DNA of 64,000 nucleotides from Vogesella urethralis (lineage in GTDB: Bacteria > Pseudomonadota > Gammaproteobacteria > Burkholderiales > Chromobacteriaceae), in NCBI RefSeq assembly GCF_007644045.2, contig NZ_VMDW02000099.1, positions 1-64,000 of the forward strand. The letters run 5' to 3'. The stretch's first letter is position 1. Each line of letters starts with the position of its first letter. The notes beneath the pieces were generated by a model that did not search any database, was not told the DNA's origin, and saw only the letters and a program-made list of their open reading frames with translations. Shown in pieces: positions 27,883 to 37,248 of this stretch. A program made the translations under genes and the position numbers.

Positions 27883-29136
27883 TCAGCCGCCGTCCAGCAC
27901 CGCGGCCACCAGCGTGGCAATGCGTTCGCTGGCGCCTTGGTGGGCGCGGGTAAAAGCCAGGCCGGCCTCGCGCATGCGCTGGCGCGCGGCGCTATCGGCC
28001 AGCAGCTGCAAGGCGCTGGCCACCAGCTGCGGCGCGTCGGCCACCTGCTGCGCGGCGCCGGCCTGCAAGGCCAGCGCGCTGGCCTCGGCAAAATTATAGG
28101 TGGATGGCCCCAGGAGTACAGGGACGCCGACGCTGGCCGGCTCGATCAGGTTTTGCGCGCCGAAATCCAGCAGCGAACCGCCGACAAAGGCCACGTCAGC
28201 GGCGGCGTAGTAAGCAAACAGCTCGCCCATGCTATCGCCCACCCATACCTGGGTATCGGCGGCCACTGCGGCCTGATCGCTGCGGCGCTGCACAGCAAAA
28301 CCGCGGTCTGCGGCCAACTGCGCCACCTCGGCAAAACGTTCCGGGTGCCGTGGCACCAACACCAGCAAGGCTGGCTGCGGGCCGGCAGCGCGCCAGGCGT
28401 CCAGAATCAGCGCTTCTTCGCCATCGCGGGTGCTGGCGCACACCCACACCGGGCGCTGGCCGATCGCGGTGCGGAACGCCTCGCCCAGCGCCAGCTTGTC
28501 GGCCGGCGGCGTGAAATCGTACTTGGTACTGCCGCACACCTGCGGCGCCGGCGTGCCCAATGCGGCCAACCTTGCCGCGTCAGCGGGGCTTTGCGCCGCC
28601 ACCGCGTTCAGGCGTTGCAGCGCCGGGCGTACCAGGCGGGTAATGCGGCGGTAACCGGCGGCCGATTTTTCCGACAGCCGCGCGTTCACCAGCAGCACCG
28701 GCACATCGGCGTCGCGGCAGGCGTGAATCATCGCCGGCCAGATTTCGGTTTCCATCAACAGTAGGCAAGCCGGCTGCGCGGCGGCGACAAAGCGGCGCAT
28801 CCAGCGCAGGTTGTCGTACGGCAGGTAGTGCACTTGGGCGTCGGGGTACAGCTCCTGGGCGATGGCGCGGCCGGTGGGCGTCATCTGGGTAATCAGCAGG
28901 CTGGCCTGTGGATAACGCGCGCGTAGCGCTTTCACCAGCGGCAACGCGGCGCGGGTTTCGCCCACCGATACCGCGTGCAGCCAGATCTGCTGCCCGCGTG
29001 GCTGCGGCAGGCTGCGGCCGAAGCGCTCGTCCCAGTGCGCCAGATACGCAGGCGCCTGGCGGGCGCGTTTTTTCAGGTAACGCTTGATCAGCGGCGTCAG
29101 CAACGGCCACAGCGCGGAGTACAGGCGCAGCAGCAT
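27883..29136 (-). CDS. waaA: 3-deoxy-D-manno-octulosonic acid (Kdo) transferase
   Basis: 417 residues. Inner-membrane-anchored glycosyltransferase that adds Kdo from CMP-Kdo to lipid IVA in LPS synthesis. An N-terminal hydrophobic anchor precedes IWLHAVSVGETRAALPLV (catalytic Glu), and the C-terminal domain has GGSLLDFGAQNLIEPASVGVPVLLGP for CMP binding. The start overlaps the waaC stop by one base (TGATG), so the two are translationally coupled. Confidence 0.93.
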   Translation of the reverse strand: MLLRLYSALWPLLTPLIKRYLKKRARQAPAYLAHWDERFGRSLPQPRGQQIWLHAVSVGETRAALPLVKALRARYPQASLLITQMTPTGRAIAQELYPDAQVHYLPYDNLRWMRRFVAAAQPACLLLMETEIWPAMIHACRDADVPVLLVNARLSEKSAAGYRRITRLVRPALQRLNAVAAQSPADAARLAALGTPAPQVCGSTKYDFTPPADKLALGEAFRTAIGQRPVWVCASTRDGEEALILDAWRAAGPQPALLVLVPRHPERFAEVAQLAADRGFAVQRRSDQAAVAADTQVWVGDSMGELFAYYAAADVAFVGGSLLDFGAQNLIEPASVGVPVLLGPSTYNFAEASALALQAGAAQQVADAPQLVASALQLLADSAARQRMREAGLAFTRAHQGASERIATLVAAVLDGG

Positions 29137-30095
29137 CAGGCCGCCCCCCGCACACGCGCCAGCAAGGCCAGCACCGCGTCTACCGGCGGGATCTCCCCTG
29201 CCCGGCCGATGTTGGCCGCACGCGCGGTTTCCACCACGCCGGTCAGCGCCGGGTCGGTGTCGGTATAGATGGCCACCAGCGGCACGTCCAGCGCGTTGGC
29301 CAGATGGGTCAGGCCGGTATCCACCCCCACCACCGCCGAAGCGTGGCCCAGCAGGGCGGCAGCCTCACGCAGCGGCATGCGCGGTGCCACCAGCGCGCCC
29401 GGCATGGCGGCGGCCAGCCGTTGCGCCCGTGCCTGCTCGCTAGCGTTGCCCCACGGCAGTACCGCGTACAAGCCTTGCGCTGCCAGCTCGGCGGCCAGCG
29501 CCAGCCAGTGCGGTTCCGGCCACAGCTTGCTGTCGCGGCTGGTGGCGTGCAGCAGCACCACGTAGGCACCGGCCGGCAGCCAGCCCAGGCGGTGGCCGGC
29601 ACGGATGCCAAACACCGGCGCACCGGCCACTTCATAACCGAACGCCGCCGCAAACAGGCGGCGGTTGCGTTCGATGGCGGAAAGCTGGCGGCTCACGGCG
29701 TAATGCCGTTCGTAAAACCGCGCCGCCAGCGGTTCGCGGATGCTGGCCGCGTCGTAGCCGGCCAGCGGACCGTTGGCCAGCCAGCCGGGCAGCGCACTTT
29801 TCAACAAGCCCTGTGCGTCCAGCACCAAGTCCCAGCGCGTGCCTTGCAGTGCATGCTTCAGCGTTGCCATCTGCTGCCAGGTCTCGCGCGCCAGCAAATG
29901 CTTGCGCCAGCGGCGCCAGGCGATGGGCAGCGTGGCCTGTACCTGCGGGTGCAGGCCGGGGATATCCACAAACGCTTCTTCGGCCAGCCAGGTAATACGG
30001 GTGTCGGGCTGGTGTTGCGCCAGCTCGGTCAGCGCCGGCCAGGTGTGGATAAGGTCGCCCATCGACGATGTGCGCAGCAGGAGGACATTTTTCAT
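29136..30095 (-). CDS. waaC: Lipopolysaccharide heptosyltransferase I
   Basis: 319 residues from ATG 30095; the MKNVLLLRTSSMGD start is canonical for WaaC even though no strong ribosome site is seen. Glycosyltransferase family 9: adds L-glycero-D-manno-heptose to Kdo. Landmarks are LVLDAQGLLKSAL and the C-terminal VVGVDTGLTHLANALDVPLVAIY sugar-nucleotide site. First gene of the waaC-waaA pair; its promoter must lie in the DnaA-box region upstream. Confidence 0.93.
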   Translation of the reverse strand: MKNVLLLRTSSMGDLIHTWPALTELAQHQPDTRITWLAEEAFVDIPGLHPQVQATLPIAWRRWRKHLLARETWQQMATLKHALQGTRWDLVLDAQGLLKSALPGWLANGPLAGYDAASIREPLAARFYERHYAVSRQLSAIERNRRLFAAAFGYEVAGAPVFGIRAGHRLGWLPAGAYVVLLHATSRDSKLWPEPHWLALAAELAAQGLYAVLPWGNASEQARAQRLAAAMPGALVAPRMPLREAAALLGHASAVVGVDTGLTHLANALDVPLVAIYTDTDPALTGVVETARAANIGRAGEIPPVDAVLALLARVRGAA

Positions 30096-30678
30096 GCGCG
30101 GAATTTTACGGCTGCCCCTGTGGTTAACCAAGTAAAATCGCCGCGACCCGAATGTGGATAAAGCGCTGTGGATAAGCAAGCCGAAAGTTATCCACAATTC
30201 GTCCTGTTGCGGCTAGCCCGCTTTGCCATGCAAGCGCACACAAGACAACACCTTGAAAATGCATATTTTTTCAAGGTTATCCACAACAATATGGCCTCTA
30301 TATCATTGTCTTCAATATAAAAAAGGGTAAACAGGGAAGGTTGGACGAACAACCAAGCGTCTACTGCAAAACCGTCAAAAAAACCGTCTGCAACCACTGC
30401 TAAACGGGATGACTGCCGACCGCCACCCTGCTGCAGACCAAACGACGCTACGTCATGCACAGCGACAGCGGTAAACTGGCGGGCAGAATTGTGGACAACC
30501 GCCTGTTGGCAAAAAGCGGGATATTTATCCACAAGACGTGCACCCGCTAACGGGGGCACAGGGCACACGAAGCCACGTCTGGCAAATCATTGAAAAAAAA
30601 AGGAAAAACAAGGTTATCCACAACATGGCATAGCCTTCATCTGCCCTTATCAATATATAAATGGACAGTCAGGAAAAC
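30096..30678. other. Gene-free region with a cluster of six perfect DnaA boxes
   Basis: Six perfect TTATCCACA 9-mers (either strand) at 30153, 30167, 30188, 30277, 30535 and 30614, with further single boxes at 30044 and 31470 and a near match at 30489. The segment 30250-30340 is A/T-rich (ATGCATATTTTTTC, CTATATCATTG, AATATAAAAAAGGG), unlike the surrounding GC-rich DNA. It separates divergent waaC and the WaaE-type gene. No convincing ORF: a 126-codon minus frame runs through the boxes and is poorly coding. It could be a DnaA-titrating or reactivating locus, an origin, or a DnaA-controlled promoter region. Confidence 0.7.
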
Positions 30679-31440
30679 ATGTCTGAACCGATTAGCGTGG
30701 TGCTTATCACCAAAAATGCGGCAACACAGCTGGAAAAATGTCTGCAAAGTTGTGCCTTTGCTGACGAGATCGTGGTGGTGGATTCGGGAAGCAGCGACAG
30801 GACATTGGCAATAGCTTCTGCCTATAAGGCCAAAGTTATCCACCAGGACTGGCTGGGATTCGGTCCGCAAAAGCAATTTGCGGTGGCACAAGCACGCCAC
30901 GACTGGGTGCTGTGCCTGGATGCAGACGAGTGGCTATCGCCGGAATTGATTCATGAAATCAAGACCTTGCTGCAAAAACCCACAGGCCATGCCTGGCGTT
31001 TTGCCCGTAGCAACAAGTTCATGGGTCGTTTCCTGAAACACGGCGAGGGCTACCCCGATTACAGCCTGCGCCTGTTTCACCGCCAGCACGCCCGCTGGTC
31101 GGACGACCTGGTGCACGAGTACGTGATCGCCGATGGCGAGATCGGCACGCTAAAAGGCGACCTGATGCACGAATCGGGCGAAGACATCGCCCGCTACCTG
31201 GAAAAACAGAACCGCTACACCACGCTGCAGGCCGAAGCGCTGTTCCAGCGCGGCAAAAAAGCCGGTATCGGCAAGCTGGTGTTCAGCCCGCTGCTGCGTT
31301 TCATCAAGTTTTACCTGGTACGGCAGGGTTTCCGCGATGGTTTGCCCGGCCTGGTGCACATCAGCATTGGCTGCTTCAACAGCTACATCAAATACGCCAA
31401 GCTGATCGAGCTGCATCGGCTGGCGGCCAACCGCCACTAA
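30679..31440 (+). CDS. waaE: Family 2 glycosyltransferase, WaaE/KdtX type (LPS core)
   Basis: 253 residues from ATG 30679 (AGGA five bases upstream; an ATG 18 bases earlier is less likely). GT-A fold: ISVVLITKNAATQLEKCL nucleotide-binding start, VDSGSSDRT, and the LDADEW metal motif. WaaE adds a beta-1,4-glucose to the inner core heptose. Its position opposite waaC-waaA supports an LPS-core role. Confidence 0.87.
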   Translation: MSEPISVVLITKNAATQLEKCLQSCAFADEIVVVDSGSSDRTLAIASAYKAKVIHQDWLGFGPQKQFAVAQARHDWVLCLDADEWLSPELIHEIKTLLQKPTGHAWRFARSNKFMGRFLKHGEGYPDYSLRLFHRQHARWSDDLVHEYVIADGEIGTLKGDLMHESGEDIARYLEKQNRYTTLQAEALFQRGKKAGIGKLVFSPLLRFIKFYLVRQGFRDGLPGLVHISIGCFNSYIKYAKLIELHRLAANRH

Positions 31441-31579
31441 GCGTAGCCAGCGGCAAACGGCAGCCGGGCTGTGGATAACCGCTGCTGCAACAGCGCGTTA
31501 TCCGCTAGCCGGCAAGATTTTGTCTTGCGCCGTGTTTTGCGGTAGTAATGACGCTATCGTGATCTGCCGTTCTGCCCAC

Positions 31580-32587
31580 ATGATCCGCTTTCCTCCCCCC
31601 TTGCAGCCTGGCGACAGCGTTGCCGTCTGCGCCGTGTCGTCCGGTGTGCCCGAGGTGATGCAGGCGCGGCTGGACGCGTCACTGCAACAGCTGCGCGACG
31701 CCGGCTACCGCGTGCTGGAAGGCGCTACCCTGCGCCGGCAGCAACAACAGGCCAGCGGCAGCGTGGCCGAGCGCCTGGCCGACCTGAACCGCTTCCTGTA
31801 CGACCCGGCGGTAAAAGCCATCCTGCCGCCGTGGGGCGGCGAGCTGGCCATGCCGCTACTGGCCGGGCTGGACTGGGCAAGGTTGGCCGCATTACCGCCC
31901 AAATGGCTGTGCGGCTTTTCCGATGTGTCCACGCTGGCGGTACCGCTGACGCTGCGCGCCGGCTGGGCCACGCTGCATTCGCCCAACCTGTTCGACCTGA
32001 GCCACCCGCAACGGCAAGCAGAGATGCAAGCGCTGTGGCACAGCTGGCAACACGGTTTGCCGCCGCCACAGCAGGCCTACACGCAATACTGGGCTGATGG
32101 CGACCCCCCTACCCCTGAGGCCAGCCGCGTGCGCGTAGCGGGCGGCGGCAGCGTCAGGCTGCAGGGTTTGCTGCTGGGGGGCTGCCTCGATACGCTGTCG
32201 CGGCTGGCGGGGACGCCGTATCTGGATCTGGCGCGCTGGCGCGGCCAACCTCGGCTGCTGTACCTGGAAAACGCCGAGCTGGCGCCGTGCGAGCTGCTGC
32301 GGGCGCTGACCGGCATGCGCCTGGCAGGCAGCTTTGACGGCCTGGCCGGGCTGATTCTGGGCCGTAGCAGCGGCCCGGACGCGCGCTACCCCGATGAGCT
32401 GGGCTACGAAGATGCGGTGCTGCAGGCGCTGGACGGCCTGCCCTGCCCGCTGGTGCTGGACGCCGATATCGGCCACGTGCCACCGCAATGGACGCTGATG
32501 AACGGCGCCTGGGCCGAGCTGGAGGTTGGCCCCGGCCACGCCCGCCTGCTGCAGCGCCATCCCGATTTCAACCGTGCTGGAGAATGA
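31580..32587 (+). CDS. ldcA: LD-carboxypeptidase (peptidase S66)
   Basis: 335 residues from ATG 31580. Cytoplasmic serine peptidase that trims the terminal D-Ala from tetrapeptides in murein recycling. The nucleophile Ser is in CGFSDVSTL and the Glu and His of the triad are in LYLENAEL and [16 protein letters not shown]. No clear ribosome site; an upstream in-frame GTG is an alternative. Last codon overlaps or abuts the next gene. Confidence 0.88.
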   Translation: MIRFPPPLQPGDSVAVCAVSSGVPEVMQARLDASLQQLRDAGYRVLEGATLRRQQQQASGSVAERLADLNRFLYDPAVKAILPPWGGELAMPLLAGLDWARLAALPPKWLCGFSDVSTLAVPLTLRAGWATLHSPNLFDLSHPQRQAEMQALWHSWQHGLPPPQQAYTQYWADGDPPTPEASRVRVAGGGSVRLQGLLLGGCLDTLSRLAGTPYLDLARWRGQPRLLYLENAELAPCELLRALTGMRLAGSFDGLAGLILGRSSGPDARYPDELGYEDAVLQALDGLPCPLVLDADIGHVPPQWTLMNGAWAELEVGPGHARLLQRHPDFNRAGE

Positions 32588-32589
32588 CC

Positions 32590-33027
32590 ATGCAAACCCG
32601 TCTTGCCCCGCCGTCGGCGGCCTTTGTCGGCGTATCCTGGCTGGCGCTGTTTGCCGGCATGCTCACCTACCTGATCGGGCTATGGAACGCCACCATGCCG
32701 CTGAACGAGAAGGGCTACTACTTCACCGTGTTGTTGTACGGCCTGTTTGCCGCCGTCTCGCTGCAGAAGAGCGTGCGCGACCGGCTGGAAGGCATTGCCG
32801 TCAGCGGCATTTACTACGGCCTGTGCTGGCTGTCGGTCGGCATCAGCCTGCTGCTGCTGGGGGTGGGGTTGTGGAATGCCACCTTGCTGCCCAGCGAGAA
32901 GGGCTTTTACGCCATGGCCTACCTGCTGAGCCTGTTTGCCGCCGTTGCGGTACAGAAGAACACCCGCGACCAACTGGCCAGCCGTCAGGGCGAGCCGGAA
33001 TGGCACAACACCAGTGAGGAGGCGTGA
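32590..33027 (+). CDS. YiaA/YiaB-family inner membrane protein
   Basis: 145 residues with four membrane helices arranged as two YiaAB repeats: [16 protein letters not shown]...[13 protein letters not shown] and [16 protein letters not shown]...[16 protein letters not shown] 32590 is placed seven bases behind GGAG; an in-frame ATG at 32584 overlaps the ldcA stop. Function unknown. Cotranscribed with ldcA and the following GNAT gene. Confidence 0.85.
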   Translation: MQTRLAPPSAAFVGVSWLALFAGMLTYLIGLWNATMPLNEKGYYFTVLLYGLFAAVSLQKSVRDRLEGIAVSGIYYGLCWLSVGISLLLLGVGLWNATLLPSEKGFYAMAYLLSLFAAVAVQKNTRDQLASRQGEPEWHNTSEEA

Positions 33028-33530
33028 TGGCCATCCTGCTGCGCGACGCCACCGCCTTTGACGCCGACAGCGTACAGGCGCTGCTGTTCGACCACGGCCC
33101 CAACCCGTGGAACTGGCTGCCACCGGAAGGCGTGGCGCTTACCCTGCAACAGCTGGTCGCCGGCTTGTGCCGTGGCGTGCTGGCCGAAGACGGCACCGTG
33201 CTGGTGGGCGCCGTGCTGTACCGCCGTGCCGACCCCTACCCCAGCCTGCGCCCGGATGATGTCGACAGCGCGCAGTGCGGCTATATCGTGGAAGCCGTGG
33301 TGCACCGCGATTACGCCGGCCACGGCATTGGCGCCCGCCTGTTGCAGGCCGCCTGCCAGCAGCTGGCCGACGATGGCCTGGCCTGGGTGGTGGCCGACCG
33401 CCACGAAGAAAACGGCCCCTCGGCCGGCATGATGCGCAAGGCCGGCTTCAGCCAGCTGGGCGTGTACGACGACCCGACACGCCGCCCCAGCGGTAGTGGC
33501 CGTACTGCGGTGTGCGGCCGGCACCTGTAG
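33027..33530 (+). CDS. GNAT family N-acetyltransferase
   Basis: 167 residues from ATG 33027, whose first base is the last base of the preceding stop (TGATG), behind GAGGAGG. The acetyl-CoA motif is VEAVVHRDYAGHGIGARLLQAACQQL. Substrate unknown. Ends at a strong bidirectional terminator. Confidence 0.85.
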   Translation: MAILLRDATAFDADSVQALLFDHGPNPWNWLPPEGVALTLQQLVAGLCRGVLAEDGTVLVGAVLYRRADPYPSLRPDDVDSAQCGYIVEAVVHRDYAGHGIGARLLQAACQQLADDGLAWVVADRHEENGPSAGMMRKAGFSQLGVYDDPTRRPSGSGRTAVCGRHL

Positions 33531-33549
33531 CCGCGGAGCACCGTTAAAA

Positions 33550-33588
33550 AAAACAGCCTCGTCCGGTCATGCCGAACGAGGCTGTTTT
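33550..33588. terminator. Bidirectional terminator
   Basis: AAAACAGCCTCGT / ACGAGGCTGTTTT, a perfect 13-bp stem with a 13-base loop, A-run on one side and T-run on the other, between the convergent GNAT and rsmE genes. Confidence 0.85.
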
Positions 33589-33612
33589 GCACCATGCAAC
33601 CGCGTGCCTTGC

Positions 33613-34341
33613 TTACACGCTGTAATCGCCCCACACCGTCTGGATGGCACCCACGGCCGCCAGCGCCGCCGTTTCGGTGCGCAGGATGCGCGGGCCCAGC
33701 TTCAGCGGCGTCCAGCCGGCGGCAATGGCCTGCTGTTCTTCCGTGCCCGATAGCCCGCCTTCCGGCCCGGCCATCAGCCACGCCTGCTGCGGCGCGCGGG
33801 CGATGTCTACCAGCTTCTGCGTACCCAGCGGCGACAGCAGCAGGTGGGCGTCGGCCGGCGGCAGGCTGGCCAGCCACTGCTTCAAGCTGAGGATAGGCCG
33901 CACCTCGGGCACCGTGTTGCGCCCGCTCTGCTCGCAGGCGGCAATCACGATCTCCTGCCAGCGTTGCACGCGCTTGTCGGCGCGGTCGCCGGCCAGCTTG
34001 ACGATGCTGCGCTCGGTGGCCAGCGGCTGAAAAGCGCTGACCCCCATTTCCACCCCTTTTTGCAGCGTGAACTCCATGCGGTCGCCGCTGGAGATGGCCT
34101 GCGCCAGGCCCAGCCATACCGGCGATTCGCGGCTGGTGTCGTCAAATGCCGTGATCGTGCAGGCAACATCGCGCTTTGCCAGCTCGGTAATGGCAGCCTG
34201 GTATTCGCCGCCACGGCCGTTGAACAGGGTAATGGCGTCGCCCTCGCGCAGGCGCAGCACTTGTACGTGGCGCACCACGGTGTCCGGCAGCGCCAGGCTT
34301 TGCCCGGCAGCCAGCGCGGCGTCTATAAAAAACCTTGGCAT
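33613..34341 (-). CDS. rsmE: 16S rRNA m3U1498 methyltransferase
   Basis: 242 residues from ATG 34341. N-terminal PUA-like domain (about 1-70) and C-terminal SPOUT methyltransferase with the knot motifs LMAGPEGGLSGTEEQ and LGPRILRTETA. Methylates N3 of U1498 in the decoding region of 16S rRNA. Divergent from the inositol-phosphatase-family gene. Confidence 0.94.
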   Translation of the reverse strand: MPRFFIDAALAAGQSLALPDTVVRHVQVLRLREGDAITLFNGRGGEYQAAITELAKRDVACTITAFDDTSRESPVWLGLAQAISSGDRMEFTLQKGVEMGVSAFQPLATERSIVKLAGDRADKRVQRWQEIVIAACEQSGRNTVPEVRPILSLKQWLASLPPADAHLLLSPLGTQKLVDIARAPQQAWLMAGPEGGLSGTEEQQAIAAGWTPLKLGPRILRTETAALAAVGAIQTVWGDYSV

Positions 34342-34456
34342 CGTGTGTTGATCGTTCGTGTTGATAACGGTATTTTGCTTGGTTTGCTGCACGTGCAACA
34401 ACAGAAACATCACACGGTAGCAGCGGGGCCTGCCCGCAACGCGAGAGGAGAGTCGG

Positions 34457-35248
34457 ATGCAAGTGGTCGATCAGGTAATACAGGTCGTACGCGACGTGGC
34501 CCGCTACGAGGTCATGCCGCGCTTTTTGCGCGTGGGCAAGACGCGCAAAGAGGACGGCTCGCTGTTTACCGAAGCCGATCTGGCCTGCCAGCAGGTGTTG
34601 CAGCAGCGCCTGCCTGCCATCCTGCCCTACCCGGTGCTGGGCGAGGAAATGACGCGCGAGGAGCAAGACGCGCTGTGGGACGCCAACCAGGCCGGCCTGT
34701 GGGTGGTGGACCCGATCGACGGCACCACCAACTTCGTCAACGGCCTGCCCTACTTTGCCGTATCGGTAGCCTTGATGGTCAACGGCGTCAGCGAGCTGGG
34801 GGTGATCTACAACCCGGTGTCCGACGAAATGTTCTACGCCCGCCGCGGCTGCGGGGCCTACCTCAACGGCCAGCGCCTGCCGCTGAAAACGGTGGCCAAC
34901 AGCATGGGCGACGCCATCGCCGCCGTCGAAATCAAATACCTGCGTTCCGGCAAGCTGGCGGCGCGCATGGGCAGCGTGGCGCCGTTCGGCAGCCAGCGCA
35001 GCATGGGCTCCAGCACGCTGGACTGGTGTTTCCTGGCCGCCGGCCGCTACGACATCTACCTGCACGGTGGCCAGCGGCTGTGGGATTACGCCGCCGGCGC
35101 GGTGATCCTGGAAGAAGCCGGTGGTCGCATCGCCAGCCTGTACAACGACGATTACTGGGCCGACGCCATCTGGAAGCGCTCCGCCATCGCCGCGCTGAAC
35201 CCCGAGCTGTTTGCGCAGTGGCACAAGTGGGTGCGCGCCAACCAGTAA
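34457..35248 (+). CDS. Inositol monophosphatase family protein
   Basis: 263 residues, AGGAG six bases before the ATG. Mg-dependent sugar-phosphate phosphatase fold: GEE (metal Glu), WVVDPIDGTTNFVNGLPYFAVSVAL and LWDYAAGAVILEEAGG. Could be SuhB-like, CysQ-like or histidinol-phosphatase-like; sequence alone does not decide. Single gene ended by a double-motif terminator. Confidence 0.85.
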   Translation: MQVVDQVIQVVRDVARYEVMPRFLRVGKTRKEDGSLFTEADLACQQVLQQRLPAILPYPVLGEEMTREEQDALWDANQAGLWVVDPIDGTTNFVNGLPYFAVSVALMVNGVSELGVIYNPVSDEMFYARRGCGAYLNGQRLPLKTVANSMGDAIAAVEIKYLRSGKLAARMGSVAPFGSQRSMGSSTLDWCFLAAGRYDIYLHGGQRLWDYAAGAVILEEAGGRIASLYNDDYWADAIWKRSAIAALNPELFAQWHKWVRANQ

Positions 35249-35260
35249 GCTGCGTCATAC

Positions 35261-35306
35261 AAAAGCCGTGCGGCCAACCTTGCCCAAGGTTGGCCGCACG
35301 GCTTTT
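35261..35306. terminator. Terminator built from inverted GCGGCCAACCTT motifs
   Basis: A perfect 21-bp stem: the left arm 35261-35281 ends in GCGGCCAACCTT and the right arm 35286-35306 begins AAGGTTGGCCGC, with a GCCC loop and A/T tails on both sides. It serves the convergent phosphatase-family and Sel1 genes. Confidence 0.88.
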
Positions 35307-35373
35307 ATGGGCCGGTTTTGACCGGTTTTCCGGCGGTAGCCTGAATCCGGGTAAGCGGATGATGAATTCAGCG

Positions 35374-37134
35374 CTACTGGCGCTTGGCGGCCGCTTTGGT
35401 AAACCAGAAGTCGGCGTCGCTGTCGCTTTGCGGCACGCCGTTACCGTCCAGATACAGCGTGCCCAAGCTGAATTGCGCCTCCTTCAAGCCTTGTTCAGCC
35501 GCCAGGCGGTACCAGCGTGCGGCCTCGGCGGCATCCTGCGCCATGCCCTGTCCGTAGCGGTACAGATTTCCCAGCCGGTTTTGCGCGGGGGCGTAACCCT
35601 GGCTGGCGGCCAGCTGGTAGTAACGGGCGGCTTGTGCCCAGTCAACCGCCAGGCCTTTACCCTCGGCATAGGCATTGCCCAAGCGGTAGTGGGCGATGAC
35701 ATCGCCTTGTGCCGCCGCCTTGCCGTACCAGAACACCGCCTGGGCGATATCAACGGGCAAGCCCTTGCCGGATTCATACATCAGGCCCAGCAGCCGTTGT
35801 GATACGGCATTGCCCTGCGCCGCATCGCGCTGGTGTACGGGTAGTGCCAGGATGTCTTCACGGCTCAGGCCGTAGGTATTGCGGTACAAGGTTTTCAGGC
35901 TGTTGGTTGCGTCGTTCAGGTCCTGCGAGGCTGCCAGGCGGTACCATTTTTCCGCTTCGCCGTAATGCATGCTGATGCCCTTGCCCGCCTCCAGCAGGCG
36001 GCCGAGATTATGCTGGGCCTGGGCGTTGCCCAGCTGCGCGGCCTGCTGGTACCAGCGCGCTGCGGCAGCGACATCCTGGGTACCGTACCTGCCCCACTCC
36101 AGTATCTCGCCCAGCCGGTTTTGTGCCAGCGCCATGCTTTGATCTGACAGACCGGTACCGGTGGGCAGGGTTTGGCCACGCGCTTGTTGTGCTGCCGCCA
36201 GGTACCAGTGCACCGCCTGTTCCGGATCTGCGGCCAAGCCCTGGCCGACATCCAGCATCAGGGCGACTTTCAATTGCGCCATCACGTCACCCGCCTTGGC
36301 TTGGCGCTGCAGTGCACCGGCCTGGCGCAGGTCATCACGGCTGAGGCCGAAGCGGTTGAAATACAGCTTGTCTATGGCTTTGGCCGCAGTCGTGTCGCCA
36401 TGCTTCGCCGCTTGCTGATACCAGCGTTCTGCCGCGGCATAGTCCATGGCAACATGCCAGCCTTCACGGTACAGCATGGCCAGCCGCATCATGGCCCGGG
36501 TATCGCCCTGGCTGGCATCTTGTTCGTAGCAGGCAATCAGCTCGGGGTTGGCTTGGCGGCTGCCATTACCGGGATCGCGTAGCTGGCAAAGCCAGTAATC
36601 CGCCTCGTGGTTACCGTGGGCGACAGCTGCTTGAAACCACTTGGCCGCCTGCTCCGGGTCTGGCGTTACCCCCAGGCCGAACAGGTACAGTCTGCCCAGT
36701 GCGGACATGGCTTGGGCATGCTGCTGTTTGGCAGCTTTCTGCAGGTAGGCCGCTGCGGTGGGGTAGTCGTGGGCCATGATCTGGCTCAGGCCGTACCAGT
36801 ACTGTGCGTTAGCATCGTGCTCCGCGCTGTGTTGCCAGAGCGCGATCACTTCCCCAGCGTTGGCGGCCTTACCAGCCTCGAATAGCGAATACACCTCGGC
36901 CATCAACGCGGCCATGTCATTATGCTGTTTTGCTTGCTGACGGTACCAGGCGACGGCTTCCTGGTTGCTACGGAATACCATCGGCGTGTGGGTGGCGGCG
37001 GGAGTGCCAAACCCAGGCGCCGAGTCCGGTTGAGCGCCTGGAATCGTCAGTGTTGGCAAGACAGGTGATGCATGCAGTGCCGGCGGGAAAGTCAGGCAAG
37101 TCAGCAGTAGTGTGGCAGCAAGGTAGCGCGGCAT
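35374..37134 (-). CDS. Secreted Sel1-repeat (TPR-like) protein
   Basis: 586 residues from Met11 of the longest frame (37134); this start gives a clean signal peptide (MPRYLAATLLLTCLTFPPALHA). An earlier ATG at 37164 is possible. The rest is a solenoid of at least ten Sel1 repeats with the pattern LGxxYxxGxGxxxDxxxAxxWYxxAAxQG, in two blocks separated by short linkers (YFNRFGLSRDDLR and YRNTYGLSREDIL). Sel1 proteins scaffold protein complexes; a periplasmic partner is expected but unknown. Confidence 0.87.
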   Translation of the reverse strand: MPRYLAATLLLTCLTFPPALHASPVLPTLTIPGAQPDSAPGFGTPAATHTPMVFRSNQEAVAWYRQQAKQHNDMAALMAEVYSLFEAGKAANAGEVIALWQHSAEHDANAQYWYGLSQIMAHDYPTAAAYLQKAAKQQHAQAMSALGRLYLFGLGVTPDPEQAAKWFQAAVAHGNHEADYWLCQLRDPGNGSRQANPELIACYEQDASQGDTRAMMRLAMLYREGWHVAMDYAAAERWYQQAAKHGDTTAAKAIDKLYFNRFGLSRDDLRQAGALQRQAKAGDVMAQLKVALMLDVGQGLAADPEQAVHWYLAAAQQARGQTLPTGTGLSDQSMALAQNRLGEILEWGRYGTQDVAAAARWYQQAAQLGNAQAQHNLGRLLEAGKGISMHYGEAEKWYRLAASQDLNDATNSLKTLYRNTYGLSREDILALPVHQRDAAQGNAVSQRLLGLMYESGKGLPVDIAQAVFWYGKAAAQGDVIAHYRLGNAYAEGKGLAVDWAQAARYYQLAASQGYAPAQNRLGNLYRYGQGMAQDAAEAARWYRLAAEQGLKEAQFSLGTLYLDGNGVPQSDSDADFWFTKAAAKRQ

Positions 37135-37200
37135 ATTGTTAGGCAGGCGCAATGAAAACGGCATGATAGCGAACAGTGGCGCTGCGGGGTATAGACGGAC

Positions 37201-37238
37201 GTGCGGCCAACCTTGGGCAAGGTTGGCCGCTTGTTTTT
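37201..37238. terminator. Inverted GCGGCCAACCTT pair in the opposite orientation
   Basis: GCGGCCAACCTT (37203-37214), GGGC loop, AAGGTTGGCCGC (37219-37230), then TTGTTTTT. The 28-bp core is the exact reverse complement of the core at 35270-35297. It lies just after the minus-strand esterase stop, yet the T-run reads on the plus strand. Confidence 0.7.
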
Positions 37239-37248
37239 GGGTGCGGGC

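Noticed and set aside
30188-30568. 126-codon minus-strand frame in the DnaA-box region
   Set aside because: Runs through AT-rich intergenic sequence and the boxes, no ribosome site and no family resemblance.
30096-30678. Certain assignment as oriC
   Set aside because: No dnaA/dnaN/gyrB neighbours and no skew data; left as an open possibility.
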